Shown: positions 31,438-42,000 of the stretch, in pieces
How the letters are laid out: the number at the start of each line of letters is the position of its first letter
Position numbering within the stretch: the stretch's first letter is position 1
NCBI GenBank assembly: GCA_002877915.1
Contig: PNJE01000018.1
Span: forward strand, 1-43,288
From: Candidatus Aminicenantota bacterium
GTDB taxonomy: Bacteria > Acidobacteriota > Aminicenantia > Aminicenantales > Saccharicenantaceae
Direction of reading: 5' to 3'
Length of the DNA stretch: 43,288 nt
The notes under the pieces: generated by a model
What the model was told of the DNA's origin: nothing
Seen by the model: the letters and a program-made list of their open reading frames with translations, nothing else
Database searches by the model: none
Program-made: the position numbers and the translations under genes

Positions 31438-33930
31438 GTGGAAGAAGTAAGAGTTATTGCTCTTGGCTCCAAAGCTGAATATGGCAGTTATTCAGGCGTG
31501 GCGATTGATGTTTTGACCAAATCCGGCAGCAACAATTTTCATGGTAATTTGTCCGTTTATGGTGCTCCCAAAGCCTGGATTGCTGATAACCAGCCGAAAC
31601 CATCCACACCCGGAGGATCAGTTGATATGGGTCCCTTTGGTCCCTATGGAGAAAGATTGTTTATCGGTCCGGGCGATGATATTTTGAACAAAAATACTCT
31701 GGAATATGAATTTAATGCCACGGCCGGCGGTCCAATTAAAAGAGACAGGGTCTGGTTCTATGCCGGTCTTGATTATATCCGGAGCAATTCGAAAACACCT
31801 TTTTGGCTCGTTCCGAACAGATACTGGGGTCGCTTCGGTGATATTAAAATAACCGCCGAACCCTGGACTAATCACCGGGCCTGGGTCGCTTATCACTACG
31901 AAAAGAACAAAGGAGATGGCTGGACCTGGGATCCTCACTGGGATCCAACCATGACTTATGGCCAGAACAGCCAGACTAATAGCCTATCGGCTCAATGGCA
32001 GTGGATGGCCACTGGTAAAACAGTTTTTACTCTGAAATATTTGGGCTTCTGGAGAAACGATAAACCTTTTATTCCTGCTGATGCTCCAGATCATCCCGGA
32101 TATATTAACTGGTGGAAGTGGTCAACCTATGGAATTAATGGTGCTTTTCCTTATGTCGAGGCTCAGAAGTCAAGCCGTAATACTATTCAGGCGGATATGT
32201 CTTATTATGCAGAAAATTTCCTGGGCGAACATGATATTAAGTTTGGTATTCAATATACCCTTGGTCGAGGCAACTGGGAAGGAGGTTACTTCCAAGGATA
32301 TGCTAATTTTGCCTATCCTGCCCCCTGGACTCAGAACATCAATTATCTGCGCAGCTGGTACGGGGCTACTGGCCTTGTTTTTTATAATGCCCAGACATGG
32401 TTAAATCCTTTCTTAACCGTCAGGACGGCTAATCAGGCTGGCGCTTTCTTCGATGATCAATGGACGCCGACCAAAAGGTTGACCGTTAATCTTGGATTGC
32501 GTTTTGACCGGATGACCACTAAATATGGTAAGGGCAAAGTTTATGCCATGCCAACGACTCCAGAAGAAATTAATTCCCCACCTCCAGTGATAAGAGACAG
32601 GCAGGGCACCGGTAATATTTTTGATTTTAAGTTGTTTTCTCCTCGGGTGGGTATAACTTACTCCCTGACCCGCGATATGAAAACCATCTTTCGGGTTAGC
32701 TATGGACGCTATTATCTGCCGCTATCAGTTGAATACCTGCGAAGGTTCGGGCCGGATATGCCAATGGCTGATATCTATTATCATTTTTACACTATTCCTT
32801 TTGATTTAGTTGACTTGAACGGAGATAACTGGATTTCAGCGGCGGAAACGGTCAATGCTGCCCGTTATCTAAGTGACCCAGCTTATGAGACTCCTGATGC
32901 CAGGCCCAGTTGGTGGGAAGAACATCAGCAAAGAGATTATTCCTGGCAGCTAAAAGTTAAAAGCGGGACTAAAGACCAGTACACTGACCAGATTACGCTC
33001 AATCTGGAAAGGGAGATTATTAAAGACCTATCGTTGAGTGCTACCTATATCTGGAAACGGACCGCCAATATTTTTGTTAACTGGCCTCTTAACAGAGAAA
33101 CCCAGCAGCCGTTTGAATATGAAAGAAAACAATATACTACTCAGTATGGTCAGGTTGTTTCTCTCTACAGCATAGTAATGAAGGACTATAATAACGATGG
33201 ATCGCTTGACGGGGCTGATATTGGTTGGATTGGCAATCACACTGATTACATGGTTGAGAATATGCCGACTATTGATGGAGTTAAACCTCGCCGTCTTTAT
33301 CAGGGACTGCAATTTATGCTGAACAAACGGTATTCTAACCGGTGGCAGCTCTTAGCTTCAGTTCTTTTCTCGTGGTCCGATGGTTTTGCTATGAGACCAG
33401 TTCGCCAGGACTTCAACTTTGAAGGGCCGATGGTCATGGACACTCTGTTTCTGGCCGGCTTAAACCAGACGATTAATAATATGAAGGGGCCACTGCCTCA
33501 TACCCAGAAGTTTGAATTCAAGTTATCTGGCTCGTACAAAGTTCCTTTTATCGAGACTGATCTGGGCTGGAGAATCAGGTATAACTCCGGTCGTCCACTC
33601 TGGCCACTGGAAGTAATCCCGGTGATTACTCAATGGGGCTATCCTCAGGGCTTGGTCATTAATACCGGCGATAACTATATTGTTTCCATTGATCCCAAAA
33701 AGCCCTGGTATTTACCTCATGAAATTGTGGTTGACTTAAGGTTGGATAAAGCCTTCCGCTTTAAAAGAGCTGGTGATATTCGTTTAGCGGTGGATATCTT
33801 GAATCTGTTTAATGAGCATGCGGTGACTAATGCCGGCTATGGAGGTTCCATCGAGCCAGTTATTGGACGGGTTTCAGGTATCACTTATCCTTCCCGGAAA
33901 GTCAGGTTGAGCTTTAGCTACGAGTTCTAA
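31438..33930 (+). CDS. TonB-dependent receptor, barrel part (Oar-like; same frame after the TAG)
   Basis: 830 residues from a GTG without a ribosome site; the frame is in fact open from 31408. It supplies the end of the plug (VEEVRVIALGSKAEYGSYSGVAIDVLTKSGSNNFHG) and a long outer-membrane beta-barrel, rich in aromatic strands and ending in SFSYEF with a C-terminal Phe. This fits the Oar/CarboxypepD_reg class of receptors, which move large ligands such as oligosaccharides or peptides using the proton motive force through TonB. The extracellular loops are rich in W, Y and P. It lies among sulfatase-like, TPR and GWxTD genes and near glycosidases, so glycan uptake is plausible. Ligand unknown. 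The gene ends in a strong terminator. Confidence 0.85.
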   Translation: MEEVRVIALGSKAEYGSYSGVAIDVLTKSGSNNFHGNLSVYGAPKAWIADNQPKPSTPGGSVDMGPFGPYGERLFIGPGDDILNKNTLEYEFNATAGGPIKRDRVWFYAGLDYIRSNSKTPFWLVPNRYWGRFGDIKITAEPWTNHRAWVAYHYEKNKGDGWTWDPHWDPTMTYGQNSQTNSLSAQWQWMATGKTVFTLKYLGFWRNDKPFIPADAPDHPGYINWWKWSTYGINGAFPYVEAQKSSRNTIQADMSYYAENFLGEHDIKFGIQYTLGRGNWEGGYFQGYANFAYPAPWTQNINYLRSWYGATGLVFYNAQTWLNPFLTVRTANQAGAFFDDQWTPTKRLTVNLGLRFDRMTTKYGKGKVYAMPTTPEEINSPPPVIRDRQGTGNIFDFKLFSPRVGITYSLTRDMKTIFRVSYGRYYLPLSVEYLRRFGPDMPMADIYYHFYTIPFDLVDLNGDNWISAAETVNAARYLSDPAYETPDARPSWWEEHQQRDYSWQLKVKSGTKDQYTDQITLNLEREIIKDLSLSATYIWKRTANIFVNWPLNRETQQPFEYERKQYTTQYGQVVSLYSIVMKDYNNDGSLDGADIGWIGNHTDYMVENMPTIDGVKPRRLYQGLQFMLNKRYSNRWQLLASVLFSWSDGFAMRPVRQDFNFEGPMVMDTLFLAGLNQTINNMKGPLPHTQKFEFKLSGSYKVPFIETDLGWRIRYNSGRPLWPLEVIPVITQWGYPQGLVINTGDNYIVSIDPKKPWYLPHEIVVDLRLDKAFRFKRAGDIRLAVDILNLFNEHAVTNAGYGGSIEPVIGRVSGITYPSRKVRLSFSYEF

Positions 33931-33951
33931 GCAGCGGGCTTAAAATTACGA

Positions 33952-33988
33952 AGGGCGCCCGGGTTTCCTGCTCGGGCGCCCTTTTTTT
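33952..33988 (+). terminator. strong rho-independent terminator after the TonB receptor
   Basis: A perfect 10-bp GC-rich stem AGGGCGCCCG / CGGGCGCCCT, an 11-base loop and seven T residues. Confidence 0.93.
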
Positions 33989-34015
33989 GCCCATAGAAGT
34001 AAGAAAAGTTATAAT
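33987..34015 (+). promoter_or_regulatory. promoter of the GWxTD gene, probably giving a leaderless mRNA
   Basis: TTGCCC (33987-33992), a 17-base spacer and a perfect TATAAT (34010-34015). Initiation about 7 bases downstream falls at the ATG at 34022. No Shine-Dalgarno precedes that ATG. Confidence 0.55.
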
Positions 34016-34021
34016 AAAAAT

Positions 34022-36097
34022 ATGAGGGAAAAAAATATAAAGCTTATAACAGTGAAATTTCTGCTTATTTTTTTCTTTTTTCTGGAGATTTTATTTTTAA
34101 GCCGGCCATTATTTTCAAATGATCTCCCCGAGAGGTATAGAAAATGGTTGGAAGAAGAGGTGGTTTATATAATCACCCCGAAAGAAAGAGAAGTTTTTTT
34201 AAAGCTCCAGACTGACCGGGAAAGGGACATTTTTATGGAAGCTTTCTGGAAACAGCGCGATCCAACTCCCGGAACACCACGGAATGAATTCAGGGAAGAA
34301 CACTATCGGCGGCTTAATTACGCCAACCAGTTTTTGGGGCGGGGAACAGGGAAACCCGGCTGGAAGACTGACCAGGGAAGAGTTTATATTATTCTTGGTC
34401 CCCCGAACAATATTGAAAAATATGAAGAATTAAACGGGGTTTATCCAACCCAAGTCTGGTTTTATTATGGGGATACCCGCTATGGTTTACCAACGGGATT
34501 TAATGTAATTTTTTATAAAAAGGGGGGTAGTGGCGAATATGTCCTTTATTCTCCCTCTGATGATGGTCCCCAGGCTCTGGTGGCTGATTATATGTATAAT
34601 GCCAAAGATGCTCGCGATGCTTATCAGATGCTTTATCAGCTTTCGCCCAATCTGGCTGAGGAATCTTTGAGTCTGATTCCCAACGAACGAATGGAGCCCG
34701 GGGTGATTAATCTGGCCTCCAACCGGCTTCTGGCGACCATTTTTTCATTGCCTCAAAGGCAGGTGGAAGATAAATACGCTGAAGCCTGGTTTCGATATAA
34801 AGATTTAATCGAGGTTGATTACAGCACTAATTACATCAATGCCGATTATGAAGTCTGGACGGTGAAGGATAAAGAGGGAAATTATTTAGTCCATTACTCG
34901 GTTGAACCGGCCAAGGTTTCAGCTGAGGAAGAGGCTCAGGGTTATACCGTTAGGTTTGATTTAAACGGACGAATTTCTGATGAGCAGGGAAGAACAATTT
35001 ATCAATTTGAAAAGACACTGCCTCTTACTTTAAATCATAACCAGCTGGAAGAGATTAGGCAGAGGGCAGTCTCCTTTCAAGATGTTTTCCCTCTGGTTCC
35101 CGGGAATTACACCTTTGATTTGCTGGTCAAAAATCCCTTGTCGAAGGAATTTTCTGCTTATTCTGGCAAAGTTAAGCTCCCGGCCGAGGTAAATGGCCCT
35201 TCACTTGGACCCATTCTCCTAGCCTATGGAACTCAGGATTCAATTAATGAACCAGGCCTGGTGCCATTCCAAGCTGGCCAGTACCAGGTTTTTAGCCGCG
35301 CTCATAAATCTTTCACCACTTCAGATACGGCTGTTGCCTGCCTTCAGGTTCTTGGGATAGATGGTCCCAAAAAAGCCAATTCAGTCCTGAGATTTATTTT
35401 GCTTAGAGAAGATAAGCCTGCTTTAACCAGGGAAATTAATCTCGGGGAGCATCAATCAGAAACGCTGGTAGTTGAAAAATTTCCTCTTAATTCGTTTTCT
35501 CCCGGCTACTATACTCTTAAAGCGGAACTCCTGGTCGAAGGACAACTTAAGAGTAGACAAAGAGCGGAAATGGAAATTACAGCCTTGCCAGCCATCGCTG
35601 CTCCCATAATTGTTTCCCGCGGCCAACTATCACCTGAAGAAGAATTGTTTATAACTGGGGTCCAACTCCTCAATCAGGGACAAAACAATGAAGCTGCCCG
35701 AAGGTTGGGGGAGAATTTTAGTCGGAATCCGGGGTTAAAGCAGGCTCTGGGCTATGGAGAGGCTCTCTTCCGGTTGGGAAAATACAGCCAGGTTGTTGAG
35801 TTATTAAAACCGTATGAACAGCCAGAAGCTCCGGCGGAGCTACTTTCTCTTTTGGCCCGCTCATATCACTCTTTGAATCAGTTCCTCTCAGCTTCAGCCT
35901 ATTATGAACAGTATTTAGAGCGCTTTGGGGCTAACATTGATATGCTAAACTACCTTGGAAGCTGCTATTATCTATTGGGCAATAAAGAGAAAGCTCTCCT
36001 CGTGTGGCAAAAGTCTTTAAGTCTTAATCCTGATCAACCGAAATTAAAGAATCTGGTCAATTCAATAAAAAATAAAGAAACCGCCGCCAAAAAATAA
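34022..36097 (+). CDS. exported GWxTD-domain protein with C-terminal TPRs
   Basis: 691 residues with a hydrophobic signal (8-30). The N-terminal domain (about 38-200) holds the signature GWKTDQGRVYIILGPP (113-128) and the preceding DPTPGTPRNEFREEHYRRL. This is the GWxTD domain common in Acidobacteria, Bacteroidetes and relatives. A beta-rich middle region (about 240-530) is followed by TPRs from about 545 (NNEAARRLGENFSRNP, GKYSQVVELLKPYEQ, FLSASAYYEQYLERFG, GNKEKALLVWQKSLSLNPDQP). The function is unknown; it is presumably periplasmic. It has its own promoter directly after the receptor terminator. It converges with the GH2 gene. Confidence 0.87.
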   Translation: MREKNIKLITVKFLLIFFFFLEILFLSRPLFSNDLPERYRKWLEEEVVYIITPKEREVFLKLQTDRERDIFMEAFWKQRDPTPGTPRNEFREEHYRRLNYANQFLGRGTGKPGWKTDQGRVYIILGPPNNIEKYEELNGVYPTQVWFYYGDTRYGLPTGFNVIFYKKGGSGEYVLYSPSDDGPQALVADYMYNAKDARDAYQMLYQLSPNLAEESLSLIPNERMEPGVINLASNRLLATIFSLPQRQVEDKYAEAWFRYKDLIEVDYSTNYINADYEVWTVKDKEGNYLVHYSVEPAKVSAEEEAQGYTVRFDLNGRISDEQGRTIYQFEKTLPLTLNHNQLEEIRQRAVSFQDVFPLVPGNYTFDLLVKNPLSKEFSAYSGKVKLPAEVNGPSLGPILLAYGTQDSINEPGLVPFQAGQYQVFSRAHKSFTTSDTAVACLQVLGIDGPKKANSVLRFILLREDKPALTREINLGEHQSETLVVEKFPLNSFSPGYYTLKAELLVEGQLKSRQRAEMEITALPAIAAPIIVSRGQLSPEEELFITGVQLLNQGQNNEAARRLGENFSRNPGLKQALGYGEALFRLGKYSQVVELLKPYEQPEAPAELLSLLARSYHSLNQFLSASAYYEQYLERFGANIDMLNYLGSCYYLLGNKEKALLVWQKSLSLNPDQPKLKNLVNSIKNKETAAKK

Positions 36098-36155
36098 ATT
36101 GACAATTTAAATGGCTATTAAATTGCTGGTCTGATTTCCAGCCCTCGAAATTCAA

Positions 36156-38981
36156 TTATCTTTCTTGGATAGCCTGAACGTTCCAGCCTCTTACCCTGAC
36201 TTCAACTTCGTCGCCTTCGAGATCATCGGTAAAAAAATAACCTTTGATAACTCTTTTTTCCTTAGGTAAAAGGGATAAATAATTATCTTCCAGGAAAATT
36301 GGAACAATCGATTTCTGCCGCAATTTCTTCAGTACCTGGATTTCAAGATTAAAGGCCAGAGCGGGCGAAGGATTGTCCAGCTCGATAATAACATTAGTGA
36401 TGTTTCCTTTATATTCTACTTTCCAGCGGTACTTAACCTCGGCAGCCGGGAGTGAATTTAAAGCTTTAAAATCCGCATACTGTTTCACTGGGGTTACAAA
36501 CCAGGTGGTTTGGTCGAAGTCTAATATGTCTAAAGTTTTGCTCAAACAATAAAAATTCTGATCTTTAAGTTCTCCCTTTAATCCCAGGATTCTCAGGTCC
36601 AGAAAATACACCGGGGTTAGATCGCTTATTTCCGGCAGCCTGGTCAAAGTAATTTTACTATCCGGTTCCAGTTCTATCTGGAATTCATTCTGATATTTTT
36701 CCTTAAGTCCAAGGTCCAGGACTTTGACCACAGCTTTTAGTTTCTCAGTCTTATCAGCAGAAAGATTGGAGGCAATTATTTCCTTAGTTTCATAATCGTA
36801 AATTAAGTGGACGGGCTGACAAGCTTTACGGGCGCCATAAAAAGCTCCAGTGGGCATCAAATAATAATCGTAAAGTTGCCACCAGAGCTTGGGCCAGGCG
36901 GAATTGTACATCCACTGGATAATGCCGGTAGATTTATATCTTCTGCTGATAAAAGCTTCAAACATCGCCCTCATAGCTTCGTAATTAAGGTACTGAGCTT
37001 TCCGGGAATATTCAACTACATCCTTAGGCCAACCTAATCGTTCTTTCATCGCCTGGTTATAGCGGTCGAGGTTCTGGAAAATTCCCCGGCAGCAATGATA
37101 ATTCCAATATTCATTCGGAGGCCAGAGAGCTTCTTCTGGAATCATCTTTTTCAAGCTTTCGAGCACGGGAACCTGCGGACCGGGACCGGTTTCTGTGTTG
37201 AAACCAAATGCTCCGCCGTTCTTTTTATCTTCATACCAATAATTTGGGGGAACCCAATCATAAGGCCCATTCATTTTGACTCCTGATTTCCCAGAAACCG
37301 GGCTTACCTTGGTCCCGGTAGAATTAAGGAAGGGCCTGGTAGGATCATCTTCAGACAGGATCTTTTGGTATTCTTTTTCCAGTTCAGGCTTGGGAACTAA
37401 ATCACTGGCTAAGGCCCAGACGAAAATACTTGGATGGTTACGTAACCAGAGAATCTGGTCGCGAAACGATTTAGCTACCAGATTGATATCTTCTGGGCTC
37501 AATATCCCGCCATAAGCCGGATCAGTGGCTTTACCCAGAAGATTTTCCCATTCCCACTGGCAGCTCCAACCGACCATCATCAGGATTCCGTATTCATCAC
37601 AGAGATTATAAAGTTCATCGTCAGTTCCCCAGAAGCCTTCCAGGCGGAGAGCATTGAGATTCATCTGTCGGGCATATAGGACTTCGGACTGGATCTTTTT
37701 CGGCCGGTTGTTTAAAAAGATATCATCGGTCCAGCCGCCTCCCCGAATCAAGATCTTTTTCCCATTAAGTAAGTAGCCTCGATATCCGTCCTCATTTAAA
37801 TAATCTTTTATTTCCCGGATTCCAAATCTCACTGTTCGGGCATCAGAGATTAAACCCCAGGCTTTAAACTGGGGCGGTATTTTCATCGGCTGTTCTTCCT
37901 TGGACTGATTTTTCCCCGACTTAGATTTTTCCGGGCTAAGTGATTTTTCTTTTAGCTTTTCAGCAGGTGTTTCAGTGGATGGTTTATTCTTAAAAGATAT
38001 AAGCAAAAGATAAAGCTCCGGCTTTCCCAGGTCATAAGTCCACCAGATTCTGGGATTTTTCAAACTGAGCTCCGGATAAGCTTCGGGAGTGAAAATCACT
38101 TTTTTAGTTTCTTTTGGTTCCAATTTTACTTCCTGGGAAATTCTAATATTTTCTATCTGGGCTTCCAGGGTACCGTTCACCGGGGTGGCTGAATTGTTCT
38201 GAAGATCGGCCGAGATGGTCAGGCGAGCTTCCTTTAGAGCAGAATCAAGCTGGGTCTGAACAAAGGGGTTCTTCAGGCTTACCGGCCCGGTTAACCTGAT
38301 CCTAACCGGCCGCCAGAGCCCCAGGCTATGGTCAGCCGGAGCGGGGTTCCAGTCAACAAAACCAATGGTTGGCTCTCCTTTTTGCGGTGGAATTACTTCA
38401 ATCGCCAGGACATTTTTTTCGCCCAGCTTGACATATTTAGTAATATCCAGATCGAAGCGTCGGAAAGGACCATAAATCTGGGTCGAATCGGCTACTTTCT
38501 GGCCATTCAGCCAGATGTTTGCCCGATAATTAACCCCATCTAATTCCAAATGAGCAAAATTTTTCCCGGGAAAGGCGGTCAGCAAGAATTCAGTTCGATA
38601 CCACCAGGAAACTTTAAAATCATCAGGCTTTATGTTTTCGAGGTTTTTTCCAAAGAAAGCATCTTCGTAAATATTATTATCTACCAGCGTTCCCAAAATG
38701 GTCGAGGGGACCTGGGCTGGATACCAACGATCGATAATCAGGCCGGGCTTAGATAAAACTTCCCCGCCCTCGTGGAGCTTAGCTGAGGATTGGATAAACC
38801 ATTCGGACAGGTTCAGAGTGGTTTCGGGTAATATCCGGAGATTAGCTTGATTCCGGGAAGGCCCCTGAGGATAATTTCGGTCATAAGGCTGAGCCGCAAG
38901 CTTAGTGACCTGAAAAAATAGCCCTATACTGATGACAATTAAAAAAGGAAACAGGGCCTTCCGCCAGAGCCTTTTTCTCAT
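36156..38981 (-). CDS. exported GH2 exo-beta-D-glucosaminidase-like enzyme
   Basis: 941 residues from the ATG at 38981, chosen because AGGAGG lies 6 bases upstream and a signal peptide begins there. An in-frame ATG at 39035 that overlaps the upstream stop has no such site. The order is sugar-binding jelly roll (about 50-230), an immunoglobulin-like domain with a charged insertion (332-365), then the barrel. The barrel has the family-typical WALASDLVP with acid/base Asp527 and GFNTETGPGPQVP with nucleophile Glu597, plus KMNGPYDWVPPNYWYED between. This pattern of Asp acid and Glu nucleophile is that of exo-beta-D-glucosaminidase (CsxA subfamily) rather than classical beta-mannosidase. It would release GlcN from deacetylated chito-oligomers. 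It shares an operon with GH38. Confidence 0.85.
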   Translation of the reverse strand: MRKRLWRKALFPFLIVISIGLFFQVTKLAAQPYDRNYPQGPSRNQANLRILPETTLNLSEWFIQSSAKLHEGGEVLSKPGLIIDRWYPAQVPSTILGTLVDNNIYEDAFFGKNLENIKPDDFKVSWWYRTEFLLTAFPGKNFAHLELDGVNYRANIWLNGQKVADSTQIYGPFRRFDLDITKYVKLGEKNVLAIEVIPPQKGEPTIGFVDWNPAPADHSLGLWRPVRIRLTGPVSLKNPFVQTQLDSALKEARLTISADLQNNSATPVNGTLEAQIENIRISQEVKLEPKETKKVIFTPEAYPELSLKNPRIWWTYDLGKPELYLLLISFKNKPSTETPAEKLKEKSLSPEKSKSGKNQSKEEQPMKIPPQFKAWGLISDARTVRFGIREIKDYLNEDGYRGYLLNGKKILIRGGGWTDDIFLNNRPKKIQSEVLYARQMNLNALRLEGFWGTDDELYNLCDEYGILMMVGWSCQWEWENLLGKATDPAYGGILSPEDINLVAKSFRDQILWLRNHPSIFVWALASDLVPKPELEKEYQKILSEDDPTRPFLNSTGTKVSPVSGKSGVKMNGPYDWVPPNYWYEDKKNGGAFGFNTETGPGPQVPVLESLKKMIPEEALWPPNEYWNYHCCRGIFQNLDRYNQAMKERLGWPKDVVEYSRKAQYLNYEAMRAMFEAFISRRYKSTGIIQWMYNSAWPKLWWQLYDYYLMPTGAFYGARKACQPVHLIYDYETKEIIASNLSADKTEKLKAVVKVLDLGLKEKYQNEFQIELEPDSKITLTRLPEISDLTPVYFLDLRILGLKGELKDQNFYCLSKTLDILDFDQTTWFVTPVKQYADFKALNSLPAAEVKYRWKVEYKGNITNVIIELDNPSPALAFNLEIQVLKKLRQKSIVPIFLEDNYLSLLPKEKRVIKGYFFTDDLEGDEVEVRVRGWNVQAIQER

Positions 38982-39031
38982 GCTAGCCTCCTGTTCATTC
39001 CGGTTAAAATTAGTTGATATTTTAATAACTT

Positions 39032-42000
39032 TCATTCAATTCTTAAAGTTACGATAGCTGCCGGCAAAATTTTTAAAGGGAAGGCGGCTGGTTGTAATTT
39101 TTCTTCTTTAAGATTGGAAAAATAAATTCTTTTTCCCGTTAGCCATGGCCCTTGTAGGAATACCTCTTCTGGCTGGCCGGAAAGGTTGAATAATCTGAGG
39201 ATAAAGCCCTGGCCGTCAGTTGAAGGTTTGAATCTGGTAACAATAATTTTTTCGGGAATAACCTGGAAGCTGGAAGAGACAGTCGGTCGGCTGCTTTCTG
39301 AAGCCAAAGCTATCAAGGGCTGGCTCACTTCCAGACTTTTTCTTTTGGCCAGGCTGAGATCAAAACCCGGTTCCAGAATTACGGAATAACGGAAAATAAT
39401 ATTTCCTTCTTGGTCAGCTTTATAATTAGTGTGCCAGTAATTATTAAAGGCATATGAAATTAAGGTCGTCGAAGGAGCCAGCTCTTTTTTCCAGGTGCGT
39501 GGGTAACCATTAATTCTTCTTTCATCGGTAAGCTGGCCGATTTCTACCAGGGGAACATCAGGAGAAACCCAGATGAGGCTGAATTCCGGTTTTAAGAGAT
39601 AAACAGCTTTTTGAATGGAAAAGAAATCCAGGCAAGCCCCTGGAATTTCTTCGAAGAAAGGATTGGCCAGGCCCCAGCCCAAATCCAGTTTGACTTCAGC
39701 CTGAGGTAAGTTAAAGGGAAAAGCGAAATGCCCACTTTCCTTTTCCCGTACTTTTTTCTTATGAAGTTTGTTTATAAAATCGATGCGGGCCTCAAGGCTG
39801 GTTAGCCTGATTTCAGTCTCCATTTTCTGGCTTCCCGGTGCTTCGAGTTCCAGGCTAAGAGTGGCAACCAGCGGCCCCCGGTCGATAACCGAAGCTTTTA
39901 TCAACCTGGCCGGCTGAGCCTTAGCTGGATCGGTTCCAGGAACGTAAACGTAAGAGTTCAAGCCCGAAAATTTTTTAGAATCAACCAGCTCTAAATTTCC
40001 AAATTTTTTATAAATTAAACTATTTACTGCTCCAGTGGCCGGATCAATTTTAATTTTTAAGAAATCATTTTCCAGAAAATCGGGACTGGTTAGGACAGAA
40101 CCCCTCACCTGAGCTTGACCAGGGCGAAGCTGGATCCTTTGGGCAGAAAACGGAGGCAAATCAGTTACTTCGACAGCCAGTGAGCCATCAGCCAAGCGTT
40201 GAGAATTTAAAAACTGACCTCTTTCATCAACTGCTTGGTCGAGGCCAGCAGATAATTCGGCTGGCAGGTAGACTACTCCGGTTCTTTTCCAGGAACCGGT
40301 ATTAAAAAGGTCAATAACCGGGTATTGATTCCCGGCAGCAGATGAAACTTGTCTCTGGTTTTTAAGATAATCTTTAAGAGTCTTTTCTAACTTGGAAGCC
40401 AGGTTCTGAGCCTTAGTCAAGAATGCTTTTTTATATTCCCACTGGCTAACGGCATTCTCTCCATCGGGATTAGAAATACTATCGGCTGCTCCCCAGGTAT
40501 GTTCGTCAAAAAGAACAACCTGTCGCCAGGCTTCATAAAAATCCTTAGCCGGAAATAAAGATGGGCTGGTGAGGGCAAAAAGCGTTTCTAATTGGATTAA
40601 CTGTTCGCTTAAATTTCGGTTGGCGGCTGTTTCCCGGGCGGTAGAACCAGCTCCATCTTCCCAGTAAGGCGAGAAATCCCCCCGGAGGGCAGGAATTTCT
40701 GAACCATGCCTTTTTTCCATTTCCTGGAATAATTCCTGGCAAGTGGCGATGACCATCTTAGGACTGAGGAATTCTTCATTCCAGCTCTTAACCTTCTGGG
40801 TTAGTTCGGGATCAGTTGGCCCGTTATCTCCACCGACGGTATAGCGAACCTGAATCAAAGAATATGGATAATTTTTCTTCTCAAGCTCTTCGACGTATTC
40901 TAAAATCTCTCTTTTCTTTTCGGTTGATAAATTCCCGAGATTCAGACCATGAAACCAGGAATAGCCCCGCCCGGCCATCCAGAAAAGAATTTTTTCCTCG
41001 CCAGAAGGGGAAACCCAGTAAAAAGGTCGATCTCCCCAGGTTTTAAGAGCCCAGCCAATTCTATCTCCACTGTCAGGAAGCGTGGGCATATAATTTGGAC
41101 CGCTCGATAAGTATTTAACTCCAGCCTGGGCCAGAGCCGGCACAAAAGACCAGCTATAGCTGGGAATGTCTGTAATCATGGCCGAGGTAATGGCCGGGAT
41201 GCCTTCTTTTTGCAGTTTTCGAGAAAAAGAGGTCAGCTCCAGAAGTTCTTCCGGATGGCAGAGCCCGGTTAATTCATTTCCCAGAGTGGCTTGAAGCTCA
41301 ATCCAGCCTTTTTTAACTGCTTCTATGAATTTCTCTTTTTTCTCCGGGCTGGCCTGTTTCAGGTAAGTTTCAACCGGCCAAAGCTGTTCGATATTCCATT
41401 TAAATCGAGCTTCTGGTGGGTTCGATTGACTCTTTTCGGCCAATTCAATGGCTTTTTCGTAGTTAGCCCAGTGTTTTTTTTCTACAACTGTTTGATAGTC
41501 AGAGTAACCAATGTCCAGGTGGGAATGAGGGAGAAGCCAGATTTCGATCGGTTTTACCGGGTGCTGCTCAGTGGTCATGTAGAAAAGAACCTGATTCCCT
41601 TTCTTGATGGTTGCTTTAATCTCTTTGGAAGAGGTGGTCGGAGGCACTTCTGAATATAGCTGGTTATATCCGGTCTGAAGTTTATGTTTAAAAACTTTAT
41701 TCTCCACCTGAATGCTTACTTCTTCAGGGGGATTAAAATGGCTGATTTCTAATAATAGAAGCTGGCCCGGCGGTTTGGAATTGTGGATAGCTGGCAGGGT
41801 TTTGAGTTTGGCCCAGGAGGTCAGTTGATGCTCAAAAATCATAACCCAATCGTCACTTCCAGCCTTTTCCGCCGTCAGAGAAAGATGCAGTGGCTGACCA
41901 GGATGAAGGAGCCGGCCAGGAACCTCGAGATAAAAATAACCAAAAAGGTCACCGAATTGATCAACTGAAGCCACTTTAAAAGTTAGGGTTAATCCATCTG

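Noticed and set aside
36098-36155. GCTGG/CCAGC hairpin between convergent GWxTD and GH2 genes considered as a bidirectional terminator
   Set aside because: Only five base pairs and no T-run on either side.
36156-38981. Assignment of the GH2 enzyme as a classical beta-mannosidase
   Set aside because: The acid/base position is Asp in A-S-D and the nucleophile lies in N-T-E-T-G, which fits the exo-beta-D-glucosaminidase subfamily better.
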